Of a stretch of 35,883 nucleotides of DNA, positions 8,820 through 21,599 are shown piece by piece. Location: the NCBI GenBank assembly GCA_036244855.1, contig BQKZ01000924.1, forward strand, positions 45,124 through 81,006, written 5' to 3'. Origin of the DNA: Temnopleurus reevesii (Eukaryota; Echinodermata; Echinoidea; Temnopleuroida; Temnopleuridae). The notes beneath the pieces were generated by a model that made no database searches, was not told the DNA's origin, and saw only the letters and a program-made list of their open reading frames with translations. The position numbers were made by a program, and so were the translations under genes. Every line of letters starts with the position of its first letter. Positions within the stretch are counted from its first letter, which is position 1.

Positions 8820-10840
8820 TGAAAAAATAGTTTGTATTACTTGATAGATTCATTCAGTATGAGATCAAGAGTTTGAAGTAATTGTTGGCAGCATTAGCAA
8901 GTTAGAAATGTTAATAGCAAATGATTAATGGTCTACAAACCAAATACAAGAATGATATTTATCAAAATTTATGTAATTTCAACTTTGCCTACTGTATGCA
9001 TACAATATGGTATTCCATGGAAGTTCTATGATAAAGGACTGTATTACAAAATATGCTAAGTATACTTTATATCAAATTCCCTATTTGCACTTTCCGCATA
9101 ACTGCAGCTGATCACTATGAAGTTAATTATGTTTTGTAATCACGCAAATACATTAATATGTTTGTCAATTTTTTTGTGCAAAAAAAATTAAATAGGAAGT
9201 TCACAAACACACTACCATTAACCACATGCACATCAACATTGAAAGCTAATATAATTCATTGCCAAATGAGATGACTTTGTTTTATACTTTCATAAATATA
9301 TCAAGCTTCCAAGTTTATTTTTAGTATGATGAATGTTCTTGCAAAAATGAACTGTGCCCAAATTTTGCGATGTCCTAATTTGCACAAAGATTTGCACTTT
9401 ATGTTCGATAAAATGATCTACATTCATAGATAACATAGCTTTCATTTCTCTGTGTGTTACCCTTATGTCAATTATATCAATTATATACATGTATTTGATA
9501 TTTTGCAAATTGATATAATTCATTTGCCATCATGCCCTCATGCCAGTGTTATCAAAGAGATGTATATTAAGATGTAAAAAATTGGCAGATGTCATTTTGA
9601 CACAAGTCAAAGCACCATGACCTTTCAATTTAAGGAGGTAATTTAGAGCATCTAGGGATAATGACAGTCTTAAAACTATTACAGGATTGGGACTACATAA
9701 AATCTGTTCAACCTGGGAGAAATTCGACTTACAAGATGTAAATGATACAGATTATATGGTTCAAAAGTCACATCAACTCGAGCAATTATTCAACTTCACA
9801 AGTTCGGCTGAGACAAAGTTGACTTTATGTCAATACTCTGTCATTGTTATCAAATTGAACCTTTGGTAACATTACCAATTATCAGCGCAGGTACTTGGAG
9901 TTATCTTAAAAGATTTCTGAAGGGACTTAAGTGAAGATAAATGACAGATAATTCATAGATTTCTGCGGAACGTTTCAGGACAATGAGAGATATGTAGCAA
10001 GGACAGGATTTTTTTCTCAAAGTGATCTTAATTGCATGCATGACCATTCGTCTCAAAGATACAACAAATTTCCATATCTGGAGAACTTTTTGTGGAAATG
10101 CAAAACTTGCAGAATTATTTTGCAGAGCCTCTCAAGATTGTAACATTGTCATTTTATATCAGAAGTCTGATCGAAAATAGGAAATAGCTTGTCATGGAAG
10201 CAATGGAAATAGTTTATTAGGTTTCCAGAAAGTAAAATTGAATTGAAAGTGAAATTGAATGTAAGTTTAAGAAAGATTTTAAATCAATGCATTGTTTTCT
10301 TGACTGACCAACACATTTGGTTTTACTTTTCTACATCGAGGTACATCTTGCTCATTCATTTGCTTGCAGAGTGCAAAATGTGGTAAAGCAGTAAAAGTTC
10401 TGAAATAGGAATGTGTGCACCCAGGATTTGACAATCTTGGGGCCCCATTGCCCAGGAGCTATCATGAAGCAAAAACAAGTATCACTAGTGCGAATTTCCA
10501 TCCCTACTGCCCACCTGGGGGACCACCACACACACAGTCAGTGTGCGCAATATATTTCATTCCCTTTTTAGCTGCTATTATTTTTTTCACGTTGATTAAA
10601 AAAGTGACTGATTGATTGATAAGAGTGAATATACCCCCTATGAAATATAAATTGCCCCCCTCAAAGAAATATATAATACCCCCCTTCCCAAGAGCTTTTG
10701 TATCCATAACATTTTACAATATTCCTGGTCACTTGACCTGCAATCGTTTTAGAAGAATTTGTCTATTGTTCAGGTAATGGTTTAGACAGAAAAATCCAAT
10801 ATTTTGGTTAAATATTATAGTTAAAGGGTACACTACTGTA
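8820..10840. other. no gene or clear repeat recognised
   Basis: AT-rich intergenic DNA. Open frames are short and unlike known proteins. The word ATATAATTCATT(T)GCCA occurs twice (about 9249 and 9515). A C-rich patch lies at about 10630-10690. Confidence 0.5.
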
Positions 10841-10843
10841 ATA

Positions 10844-11074
10844 CAGTATAAACTTGCGGTATAAAAATGATCTGATATAAAAATATTCCTAATAAAAAGG
10901 GTTAATATGTAGTTCCCAACTCTTTATAACTCACTGTTTTTTACCCTGCTATAACATGATTTCTGCTATAACAAGGTATTTTGAAGGTCCCAAGTACCTC
11001 ATTATACTGAGTTTCCATTGTATAACAAGGTATTTCTGAAGGTTTGAAGTAATCATTTTACTGAGTTTGCACTG
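10844..11074. mobile_element. pogo/Tigger-like MITE, diverged
   Basis: It starts CAGTATAAACTTGCGGTATA and ends TTTTACTGAGTTTGCACTG, which are imperfect inverted repeats with TA on both flanks (10842-10843, 11075-11076). Internal ATAACAAGGTATTT words resemble the other CAGT-ended elements here. Confidence 0.55.
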
Positions 11075-12559
11075 TAGCAACTGGTTTTTACTCTGGATGT
11101 TTCATTTATTTCGTTATGCCTTCAATTATCAAGGCAAAATTAAATTTGCTGCTTTGTCAAATATTGCAAGACCACTCAAAGCAAGCCTATGTGAACATGC
11201 CCTACCAGTTGGTCAAACCCTCTACTCTGTTTGCATGGAATGTTATGTATTCACCATAGCAAACAGCCAAGTTGTTTGCACTGGGCTCTATTCATTACAT
11301 TGTTGGTGTTTACCCAGCAGGCTATTGTCATTATTAACCTGGAGATTGGAGCAGTTAATGAATGGTATTGAATTAGAAATGGATCGGAAAAGGGTGTGTG
11401 AATTGAGGTATTTCCTTTCAAGTGATATCTCATATCAAAATAACCATCATTTTATAATAGCATCGTATGAAACGCATATATCATTTCAATAGCATTTGGT
11501 GGGGTGGTTTTAGCCATTCAAATGCTGTTATGCAACAATAAAACAGCAATGAATTAATTATTTTCCAAGGCCAACAAATATTCCAGGGGTGCCATACATT
11601 AATTTGGAAATAAAGGAATACAGTAAACCATAAAATTCCATCCATAATTGAATTGACTTGTTCATAATTACTTCTAATCAATAAGCCAGCTCGCAAGCTG
11701 TAAACATTTTTAGATCAGGATTCCAATTGCTGTTGTCTTATTAAAAGTGCATTGGTATTTTCAAGGCTAACCAATGTGGAGAGGATACAGTGGATCCATT
11801 TTGCAAATTGAAATGCAGTAAACCGTAACACTGGGTCCATATTTGACCTAGTGATTGCATGATCAATAAGTCAGTTTATCATGAACATGCTTGATCCCTC
11901 ATGGAATATAAAAGGGAATAGAAAATTATTTAATTGGTGGGACTTGTTGACTTCGGTGAAGTTCAGTGTTAGATTTCAGAAATTATTTCTGCCACAAAGA
12001 TGGCCAAAAATATGAAATTAAAATATCTATGTTGATTTATTGGACTGTCACAGAAAAGATTTTGTTACTTAAGAAAGAAAGAACTTTTCTAAATGTGAAG
12101 CATTTATTTTCTCAGTTTTTAGCAATTTTAGTTTATTATCTTTACCGATATTAGAAGGTGGTCATGTTATTTATTGCAAATCCTTCTCTGATTATTTGTT
12201 TCCCTATAAATGTCACAATTTTGAAAAGATGTGACTTTTTCATTTAATGTAAACGTTTTGATAAAAATTGTCTCACCTGCAATGTAAATTTCAGTTATAA
12301 ACTGCACGCATTAGTGATTATTCCTGTGATATATATATTTTTTAAAACAAATTTGCAAAATCTCAGGTTTGAATTGCGCAGTTCATAAATGTGTGTTGTG
12401 AACATTGAGGATATTTAAGCATTCTACGGTCAATGCAGAGATGCCAACTGTTTTGGAATAATGCATAATGATAAAAATTGAAATATATATGAATTACCAA
12501 ACAGCTGAACCAAATTTATGTCATTTTATGACAGGAAGAATGACAACAGTATTAATGTG

Positions 12560-12560
<1 letters not shown>
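11075..12560. other. no gene recognised
   Basis: AT-rich. A 141-codon open frame (11067-11492, plus) overlaps the end of the MITE, has no convincing start and no recognisable domain, and is not called. Confidence 0.45.

Positions 12561-12592
<32 letters not shown>
12561..12592. repeat. (CT)n microsatellite
   Basis: About 32 bp of nearly pure CT dinucleotides with one TTT interruption. Confidence 0.9.
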
Positions 12593-13082
12593 GCCTGAGA
12601 AAATATTTGGGTTGGCTGTTTGATGATTCACATTTTAATTTTTATTCATTTGTATTTTGGAACAGTTGCATCTCTGGAAACAATGTATTTATTTCAAATT
12701 CCTTGCATTTAAACTGTTATATATTGAATTTTATTTGACCCTACAAATTGTGTTTCTATTGTTTCAATCCTTGTTTTTGACGAATGAAGATACTTTGTTG
12801 CATTTTGTGTGCCCCAAAAGCCTTGATTTTCTATTTAAATGAATTCAACTCATTATTTTAGAATGAATTGATAAACATCAATTTTGTCAAGTTGACAATG
12901 CATTGAGCTACGAGCCAAGTTTATGCTTGGTTCAATCATTTGCCAAAGAGTGCTACACCATCTCATCAAAGTGTGATGACTAAATTATATGTATTTATGT
13001 TTGACAATACTATTCACATTTATTATCAACAGGCTAGTTTACGAACAGATTAGAATTCATGCATATTTCATACGTTACTCTC

Positions 13083-13255
13083 TATTCCTCAAAGCTGTTA
13101 GTAACAACAGAACTAACATACGTGGAATCCAAACTGCATACATTATTTGTTGCTATGTCGGGCAAGCACTGGGCAAGCATTTGTCAAGAACAACCTTTAT
13201 GTTGAGAGTATGCATAAACTTTGTATCTGCTTAGTAAATCTGCCTTTGTAAAGCA
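13083..13255 (+). repeat. dispersed repeat, copy 2 (pairs with 7770-7950)
   Basis: It shares GTGGAATCCA, ATTTGTTG, GGGCAAGC, AAGAACAACCTTTATG, GTATGCATAAAC and TTAGTAAA with the copy at 7770. The surrounding 12593-13860 shows nothing else. Confidence 0.6.
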
Positions 13256-13863
13256 CAATTTTGCATAAAATGGGATCTGGTGTGACTCACAGTAACATTT
13301 GAGATCAGATTGATAACATAATGTTTTAAGTGATGACCTTTTCCCTTGCATATTTGTTTTCAATGACAATATCTAATTTCACCAAGGAGATGACTACATG
13401 TATCTTTGCATTGTTTTTCTTCTTTTGAAGTTCATTGTATTGCGAATAAAAAGTTCAGGGTAGAACTCTGAGACTCTGAGGAAAAACAATATTAGATTTT
13501 TATTTATAATTCACTAAAAGATTCTTCATTTACAGTGTTATTGGCAGCTTCATACCATGATTTATAAGATTTATGATATAATCAGTAAAGTTTGTAATTT
13601 ATTTCTGAGAATGAGTTTGGAGCGCAGGGTCAAATAATTTATTTATGATTACACTCTTTCATAGAAAATCAAATTATAATGCGATTCAACACAGTTTAAT
13701 CTATAGTTGAGATGTAATTATGAAATAATAATCTCCTAAGATTGCCCCACTGTGACTTATGACGATAAGGCATTGAAAGCTTTACCCGATGGTCGCTGAA
13801 GATCAGACAGATTTTCTATTTAATGTGACAATGAAAAGAGGGCACGAGTGCAGTCAAAACCCA

Positions 13864-13943
13864 TTAATTCATTGACTACTGAATTATGTAATTCCCATCG
13901 ACTTTGTGCAGGGACAACTTGGTTCCAGAAGTCAATGGTTTAA
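13864..13943. repeat. 80-bp inverted-repeat element, copy 1
   Basis: TTAATTCATTGACTACTGAA and GGTTCCAGAAGTCAATGG form imperfect terminal inverted repeats. A closely similar copy lies 160 bp downstream. Confidence 0.55.
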
Positions 13944-14101
13944 GAAGATACATGTATTCCTTCCACAGCTTATAGTCGAACCTTATTAAAAACAAGGTAC
14001 TTGAGACCAAATACCAAATAGATTAGCCCTTGTATCAAAACCCCATTTCATCAGGGCTAATACACATTGAAATACAAAGGCCCGTGTTCCATTATCGAGG
14101 C

Positions 14102-14181
14102 TTAACCCATTGACTACTGAATTCTGTAATACCAATAAACTTAGTGTAGGGACTACCCGGTTCCAGTAGTCAAGAGGTTAA
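14102..14181. repeat. 80-bp inverted-repeat element, copy 2
   Basis: TTAACCCATTGACTACTGAA at the left and GGTTCCAGTAGTCAAGAGG plus TTAA at the right. Same length and inner sequence as 13864-13943, same orientation. Confidence 0.55.
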
Positions 14182-15509
14182 CTTTCCCAAGGATGAAACC
14201 AATGTAGGCCTGGGCTATTCCATAGTCACACCAATGGTCTAACATTGCGGTCAGAATACGGCCAAAGAGTTTGAGCGAGAAAATTCAAGTAGTGATGGCA
14301 ACATCTGTTTTTTTTATTAGGTTAGACTGTATAACATACCTGATCCAAAGGATCTTGTTATAGCAAGTCTCCACCGCATTTCCATTTAGCATTTAATGTA
14401 TGGCACCATCTCTCTTTCATTAAACTTATGTAATGGGTCAACAATATTTGTAATTCATTATGGTATTGGAATATCTTGCTTTATTTCTAGAGCATAGAAT
14501 CTCTCGTAAGGATGTTAGAAATATATTTTTGTAACATTGTTTCATTTATTTTGCAAGTTTATTTAATGTCATGCAATAAATAGTACATGTATCATTTGTA
14601 TCCACGGTATGATCAGAAAACATGGGTTAGATAAATATGTATCCTTTTATTTGTTCATGAACAGGCCGATGTGATTAGAATTTCAGTCAAAGTACACAAT
14701 TTTTACAGAAATAATTGTGTAAAAACAGACCCTCGTAAAAACAAGCAATTTTCTGCACTGTCAAGGAGTGCCTGCTCCTTCGTTTAGATACAAAATAGTG
14801 TGGAACTATAGTGACTAGGGGAAATCTTAGCAATTACAAGAATGCTTTCAAGGATAGTGTTTGACCAATTTCGTTTTCTATCTTATGTGTACGAACTTGA
14901 TGTACTCCAGTTATTATTAAACTACATGCTGTTCTTGATCTCAAGAACGAGTTGGTGAAACACCACCCTTAAGATGTTGAAATAATGTACTTCAAATCAT
15001 GTGATCTATGCTTCAACAGTTCCATTGTACAACCCCACAATACTTGCGAATAATAGACATTGCATCTGCCTCATCCACCTTACCGCTATTTCCAAAACAG
15101 TATTCAAATCTAATTCCTTTTCCTGCAACATTTATAATTTCTCAGCATTAGACCAGAGTATACCCTCCAATGAAGATTTTTTTTTGTCTTGTGTAAAGCA
15201 AAACTATTGAAGTATCTCAGATGTCGTAGAAAATAGCATTTTCTAAATGATTTATTATTTTCGTACCCTGCAATATTCACTTGTATACATTTATTTGATT
15301 GATTTTATTGAGGAAATTGATGTAAAAATGATCACAAGGTAGCATGTGGAAATTGGGGTCTATGTTTGAGAAAACATGTATTTATACTGTTGAAAAGGAA
15401 GGAATTGTGTTTCGATAAATTACAAATACAATGTATAAGAATAGTCCAATAGTATTATTTGTTCATGAAAGTTTCTCTTTTTATTTCAGAAGTAATGACG
15501 GATATAAAC
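14182..15509. other. no gene recognised
   Basis: AT-rich intergenic DNA with only short open frames. A lone MITE-like end lies at 14947-14970. Confidence 0.5.
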
Positions 15510-15977
15510 AAGGAGAGGGAAGAACAGGAGCGGGGGTTGGAGATAGCAAGGAAAGGAAGGGAAAAAGAGAGAGGGGGTAGGGAGGGGAAGGGAGGGGATG
15601 ACAGGGAGGGAGGGGTGGTGAAAGTGATAGAAGAGAGGGAAATGGTGAACGAGGGAAAAAGTGAAAGAGAGATGGCTAGGAGGGAGAAAGGAGTAGGGAG
15701 GGAGACTGTGTGTATTCATGTGTGTATGTGAGATAGAGGGAGTGAAAGGGAGGGGGTGAAGATCGGGGATGGAGGGGGCAGAGAGAATGGGAGTATGAAT
15801 GGAGGAGAATGTAAATGAGGGGAGAGAGTGGGTGACATATTGGAGCTGTGAGGGGAAGAAAAGTAAGGAGAAGGTGAGAAAAAGAGGGAGAAAGAGCGAA
15901 GAAGAAGAGATGGAAAAGGTGAAAGAGAGAGAGGGCGAGGAGGGAGAAAGAGAGAGAGAGAGGGGACCGGAGAGAAG
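15510..15977. repeat. homopurine (GA-rich) tract next to the assembly gap
   Basis: About 470 bp of plus-strand sequence is almost all A and G (GAGAGAGAG, GGGAGGGG and similar). It runs straight into the N block. The long open frames in it on both strands are compositional artefacts, not genes. Such tracts can form triplexes and often break assemblies. Confidence 0.85.
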
Positions 15978-16976
15978 NNNNNNNNNNNNNNNNNNNNNNN
16001 NNNNNNNNNNNNNNNNNNNNNNNNNNNNNNNNNNNNNNNNNNNNNNNNNNNNNNNNNNNNNNNNNNNNNNNNNNNNNNNNNNNNNNNNNNNNNNNNNNNN
16101 NNNNNNNNNNNNNNNNNNNNNNNNNNNNNNNNNNNNNNNNNNNNNNNNNNNNNNNNNNNNNNNNNNNNNNNNNNNNNNNNNNNNNNNNNNNNNNNNNNNN
16201 NNNNNNNNNNNNNNNNNNNNNNNNNNNNNNNNNNNNNNNNNNNNNNNNNNNNNNNNNNNNNNNNNNNNNNNNNNNNNNNNNNNNNNNNNNNNNNNNNNNN
16301 NNNNNNNNNNNNNNNNNNNNNNNNNNNNNNNNNNNNNNNNNNNNNNNNNNNNNNNNNNNNNNNNNNNNNNNNNNNNNNNNNNNNNNNNNNNNNNNNNNNN
16401 NNNNNNNNNNNNNNNNNNNNNNNNNNNNNNNNNNNNNNNNNNNNNNNNNNNNNNNNNNNNNNNNNNNNNNNNNNNNNNNNNNNNNNNNNNNNNNNNNNNN
16501 NNNNNNNNNNNNNNNNNNNNNNNNNNNNNNNNNNNNNNNNNNNNNNNNNNNNNNNNNNNNNNNNNNNNNNNNNNNNNNNNNNNNNNNNNNNNNNNNNNNN
16601 NNNNNNNNNNNNNNNNNNNNNNNNNNNNNNNNNNNNNNNNNNNNNNNNNNNNNNNNNNNNNNNNNNNNNNNNNNNNNNNNNNNNNNNNNNNNNNNNNNNN
16701 NNNNNNNNNNNNNNNNNNNNNNNNNNNNNNNNNNNNNNNNNNNNNNNNNNNNNNNNNNNNNNNNNNNNNNNNNNNNNNNNNNNNNNNNNNNNNNNNNNNN
16801 NNNNNNNNNNNNNNNNNNNNNNNNNNNNNNNNNNNNNNNNNNNNNNNNNNNNNNNNNNNNNNNNNNNNNNNNNNNNNNNNNNNNNNNNNNNNNNNNNNNN
16901 NNNNNNNNNNNNNNNNNNNNNNNNNNNNNNNNNNNNNNNNNNNNNNNNNNNNNNNNNNNNNNNNNNNNNNNNNNNN
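15978..16976. other. assembly gap (999 N)
   Basis: Unresolved bases. A T-homopolymer begins directly after the gap at 16977, so low-complexity sequence bounds it on both sides. Confidence 0.98.
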
Positions 16977-17352
16977 TTTTTTTTTTTTTACAGTGGATAT
17001 AAAATCAATCAATCAAATCAGGTATAAAATGGCCCTTGGCCCATGAAAATATCGTTTTTAATACAGCATTAATCTCTTTATAGCATGGTTAAAAAGAACT
17101 GACTAACTAATCAACTAACTAAATTTGGATTTTAACGCGGTTACCATTCAATACTGAATAGCTTTCTTTTGACCCCTTTTCATCTATAGAATTTCGTCAT
17201 TATGAGATTTTGATCCTAATATTACGAATTTTCCACTGTATCGTTTTAATTGTTAAACCCTCATCAAAGCAGAATCCCTCTTTGCCTCCACCTCCCTCCC
17301 ACGACTTATTAACAAATCCTTGATCCACCCATGAAATAAATCCTATAGATCT

Positions 17353-17494
17353 GGGGCCGATTGCTTGAAATAGTCTTGACTTCTTGCGCCATCCTCGTAA
17401 CATAGACATACAACTATGTTATGAGGGTGGCGCAAGAACTTAAGACGCCTTAGCATGAAGAGGAGAGCTAAGACCGTTTCGAACAATCGGCCCC
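17353..17494. mobile_element. MITE with GGGGCCGATTG inverted ends
   Basis: The left end GGGGCCGATTGCTTGAAA and right end TTTCGAACAATCGGCCCC are inverted repeats. A second, inner pair (TTCTTGCGCCATCCTCGTAA and its near complement) makes a long hairpin centred at about 17407. The right arm has an extra insertion of about 30 bp. No transposase. Confidence 0.65.
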
Positions 17495-18640
17495 TGCATA
17501 TTTTTGTCATTATACGCCCCTAATGCAAAAAAAAAAACAAAAAAAAAAAACAAAAACACGAATGCATATTGTGCTCAAACGACTGTTAATTCGATTGTAT
17601 TATGTTACAAATTTTTTAACGTCGATTGGCCCGAATTGACCAAAAATTATACAATGTTCCCGTCTCTTAAATCTCTTACATAAAGGAAGTATTAATTAAA
17701 AAGACGAGGTAATAATGACCACAGCGTCATCGAAAGATTGATAAGATTGAAATTTCGTTAATGTATAACTTTATCGTGGGCTGGAGGGAGTTAATATTCC
17801 ACCATTTGGCTATTAGAGTTTACATGTCAACCTTTGCTTACATTTTTGTAATTTGTTTGACACATATACTTGAAAGATATTATATGCGGTTTGATTGAGT
17901 CAACTCAACTGCCATGTGTGATGTAACTTCAGGAGAGACTAAAATAGTTATCAGGAGCAATTCTTTTTTTCTAAAAATATAGAATAATTAAATATGTCAT
18001 ACTCGACACAGAGAAATGCTCATCTCCACAGGTAACATGGGCTAATTAAACGATATGATCTTTAATACAGCTATCATATTTTTTCTAAGACGCATGGATG
18101 AACATTAAAATGCATATATTAAGATTACTTAGCAAAAAGAGGTAGCTGAGACCATTTACTAATATGAAAAAAAAAACACCAGTAGTCAAAACAGATAAGA
18201 TAATTATAAAATGTTCATTCTTTTTTTTTTTTTTTACTTAGTCGTTGAAAATACCTGAAAATTGGGAAATTTCACAACATGAGGTCAGTCTTTGCAGAAC
18301 TGCAAAAAGGATCAGCATGTAAGTTAGTACTAGAGCGCGGGATGGGGGGGGGTGATTCGGTCTCCAGTTAACCTTAAAGGGGCGCCCATCCCTAACACGT
18401 TATTAACTTTCTCGCGTAAAATGAAAAATAATTTAATTTCCTCGTAATTGTATACTTGTTTGTTCTATTATATTTCCCTATTGCATTTACGTTAGCATTG
18501 ACATATGCACATGGTTATTAATGTATTGGCGTGTTCCAATGTCCAACAGGACCAACACCTGNCCCTGGATATATGAAGAAAAATAAGATGAATGATTGAG
18601 CGGAATCTTACAATTGTAATCCGTTTAAAAAAAATTATGA
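17495..18640. other. no gene recognised; A-rich and T-rich runs
   Basis: It holds an A-rich run (about 17527-17560), a T run at 18221-18235, a G run at about 18343-18352 and a single N at 18562. There is no convincing coding region. Confidence 0.5.
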
Positions 18641-19100
18641 ATGTTTGAATTCTCAATGATTTTTGATGGGATCCGTGTCGTTGGCAACTTTGGCAGAATC
18701 TATGATGTACTTTCGGACATCTTCCCCTTTCACCCTGTATATGAAATTAAAAAAAAATGGCTTATTGTGAATATCGAAAGCTGGAATAAGGAAGGACTCA
18801 ACATGATTCTTTTCAAAGTGAGTGCAGAATCGATAAGGCTTTCTACACTTAGGTGAAAACCGATATTTTGTTGACTTTTTAGAAAAAAAAAAGAAAATTA
18901 ATGTTTAATTAATTTGGTATACAGAATGAATGCGGAGATGTCCAAGATGACGTCACAGATTCTGTGAACGTTGCTGATTCGTAACTTTTGAACGGATTAT
19001 CTGATTTAATTTGTTCATCTGATTTTTCTTCATTCAATGAAAGAACGATAATTCCATGCAGGAGTGGGTTCTCGTTTAAATCCATTCACGTTATAAGTGG
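18641..19100 (+). repeat. dispersed repeat family (TTGGCAGAAT...GACTC), copy 1
   Basis: It shares in order with 31753-32165: TTGGCAGAAT, a CATCTTCC-like stretch, CTCAACATGATTCTTT, CAGACTCGATAA-like and ACAGAATG...GATGTC words. The two copies have diverged considerably. A third, shorter copy is at 23850-24075. The open frame at 18641-18856 lies wholly in the repeat. Confidence 0.55.
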
Positions 19101-19242
19101 ATTTCAGAAGTCTCCTAAAATGCTATTGACGATGAAGATAAAGAGATAGAGAGCTAAGCCCCCAACCCGCCTGACCTTCCCCTTCTCCTCTCAACACATT
19201 TTCCGTCCCCCCTAATTCAAACTCAAACTTTGTCCACTTTTA

Positions 19243-19352
19243 ATCCCCGGTCACATAGGACCCCGGAAGCAACACGATTCACCCCGACTCTTTGTTCTGA
19301 GGCATGTTCTGTTGAATCGTGTTGCTTCCGGGGTCCTATGTTACCAGGGCCT
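19243..19352. mobile_element. palindromic MITE (GGTCACATAGGAC family), copy with short centre
   Basis: CCCCGGTCACATAGGACCCC at the left and the near complement at the right enclose AGCAACACGATTC and its complement. At 110 bp it is shorter than the copies at 25955 and 26199 because part of the centre is missing. Confidence 0.75.
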
Positions 19353-19704
19353 TACTCCCTTTATATAAAAATAATGATAGTACAGCATAGTAACTTAGTA
19401 TTGCCAGCGTATCACCATATTTCAAAACGATAAATTATGAAATAGAAGTAAAGGTTAAGGAGGGCTAGACATGATCTGTCTGTGACCTTGTCGAACGTTG
19501 TCTGGCTTTGTTTGAATAAAGGTTTAAAATATCTCAACATTGATATTGGCTCAAAGAAACAAATTTGATATCTTTATCACGGATATGTCGAAGTGTTGGT
19601 ACAAGCATAATGTTTGATACTGATACCGAACTATATCTTTCAATCATGTCAGTCTATGTGCCTCATTACGAATATGTGGATTCAGTCGACATTGAATACA
19701 TTCT

Positions 19705-19835
19705 GGGGCCCCGTAACATAAAATTTATACAATCAATTTTGCGATCAATCGCAAACTTTAGTACATGATCTCCCATAGACTTGCGATTGATATCGATCGT
19801 ACGATTGATTAGAAATATTTTTTGTTACGGGGCCC
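19705..19835. mobile_element. MITE with GGGGCCCCGTAACA inverted ends
   Basis: The left end GGGGCCCCGTAACA and right end TGTTACGGGGCCC are inverted repeats. Inside, GCGATCAATCGCAA and TTGCGATTGATATCGATC give further dyad symmetry. The element is 131 bp and non-coding. Confidence 0.65.
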
Positions 19836-19962
19836 TGATTTGTTGATCATACAATTTTCATACGCTAATGAATTGAAAATCATAGGACAGAAATTATTTT
19901 TTCCCTCAAATTGGTAACAATATCATTTTAACAGAATAAAAAACTGTTTTAAAAACTCGAGT

Positions 19963-20110
19963 GTGTCATGGAACAAAAGATCCGCACGTCATGTGTTGAA
20001 CGGTGCAAACATCACAATCGTCAGCCGGTCCCGATTTCAATAGCATTACAGAGGACCATTGGATTGGTGTTCGAATTAATTTTTACGGGAAAAGATTACA
20101 ATATATTTTG
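19963..20110 (+). repeat. dispersed repeat, copy 1 of 3
   Basis: GTCATGGAACAAAAGATCCG, ACAATCG, AGCCGGT, CCGATTT, GAATTGG-like and AAAAGATTA words recur in the same order at 20692-20825 and, on the opposite strand, at 21600-21760. Confidence 0.6.
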
Positions 20111-20691
20111 TGTACTTTGAATTGATTTTTAAATGTTTACCAATGAACTATCCCTTGCTGGAAAGCGTGCTATTGAATTAAACAAGTTGCCAATTAATAT
20201 GGAGAAAAATGGTCTTAAATGTATATCGTACTGCCAATAAAAGATGTATGACAGTTTTACTGATTATTCTCCTTTTTATTCAGGTTTTATTTATTCAGGG
20301 TATCCCTTTCTTTAATAAAATTGATCTACCAAGGGATCCACTCGTCAACAAAAGTATGGTTCAGCAGAATAAAATAATGGAAATAAATGAACATATAAAG
20401 AAGGTCTACATTATAGCAATTTTTTTTTGTTGCTTTTATCAGTGATGCCCCCCCCCACCCCCGAAAAAAAAGAACCCACTAGACATATCTGGGGGTTTAG
20501 TTACATATAATTGGCAATAATCGTACAGAACCAATGAATTCTTAATGATCTTAATATGTTATCAGCATTTCTAATTGTTAATCATTATACATTCTTCTTG
20601 GCATTTCGTATCATATCTGAAGTCTGTCTGTATCTACACAACGGAGAAAGACAATGAACACGATATAAAGTATATCTGCAAAATAAAGTAG

Positions 20692-20825
20692 GTCATGGAC
20701 AATAGAACAGTGCGCCGTGTATTGGCCTGTGCGGACACAACAATCGCAAGCCGGTTCCGATTTGAATAGCAATGCAAAAGAGCATTGAATTGAAAAAGAT
20801 TATATCGTGTTAATTATGGTTCCAA
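20692..20825 (+). repeat. dispersed repeat, copy 2 of 3
   Basis: It matches 19963-20110 in the same orientation through GTCATGGACAATAGAACAG, GCGGACACAACAATCGCAAG and CCGGTTCCGATTTGAATAGC. Confidence 0.6.
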
Positions 20826-21059
20826 AGAAGAATAAGTTGAAACAAAGTTCACTTTCCCTGGTAAACATTTCCCTATCATCATTTTTTTTCTATCCTCTCC
20901 ATTCACTCATAGCATACTTTATTCTTTTGAAGAATTGTCATGTATATATATATTGCAAAAATTGTTTTGTTTCATATTAAAATCGAATTATATTATCTGT
21001 TGCATTTTGAGTGTTGAATGAAAAAAGGATGAATCTATCCATCACTCAATAATTATTTC

Positions 21060-21345
21060 CATTCCTCACCTGTCTGTCTATATCTCTTTTCCACCACGTT
21101 CTCCCTCGTTCTATTTTTTCCTTTTCCCTTGCTTTCCCATGTTCATCCCCCTTTCCATCCATCATCATTTGGCCCTTATAATTATCCCCTCTCCACTCTC
21201 TCTCCCTCTGTGTATTTTATATTATATTCCTTTCTCTATCTCCTCTCCCTCTCTCGCCTTAGTTCCCCATTCCAATTTCCCTTTTCTTCCTCTTTCTGTC
21301 TCCTTCCCCATTTATCCTCTCTCGATCTCCATTCATCCTTAATGA
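21060..21345. repeat. homopyrimidine (CT-rich) tract
   Basis: The plus strand is mainly C and T for about 285 bp, with TCCCTCTC-type words. The overlapping long open frames (from 21129 and 21139) have low-complexity Ser/Leu/Pro composition and are not called. Confidence 0.75.
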
Positions 21346-21599
21346 CGATGAATTTAGATTTAAAGGCGTTTCTCATCTTTCAGCTCCAATTCCTCTTTTA
21401 TACCACTCTCTGTTTCCAGTTATCTTCTATTGCGTTTCAATAGATCGTTTTTGTATTTATGTAACCAAAATGCACAAATCATGAATATATATTTACAATG
21501 GCAATGGCAGGTGATTTTTTGTTAGTTTGAAAAGACAAGGCCCGTAATCTTATTACATCACATACAAATTTTAATCACATGTAAAAAAATTGGCATTAA

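Noticed and set aside
11067..11492. 141-codon plus-strand frame
   Set aside because: It begins inside a MITE end, has no good ATG context, and no domain is recognisable.
15486..17046. Very long open frames on both strands over 15486-17046
   Set aside because: Most of their length is N, and the rest is a low-complexity GA tract.
21129..21443. 104-codon Ser/Leu/Pro-rich frame
   Set aside because: It is the CT-rich tract read as protein; low complexity and no splice or start support.
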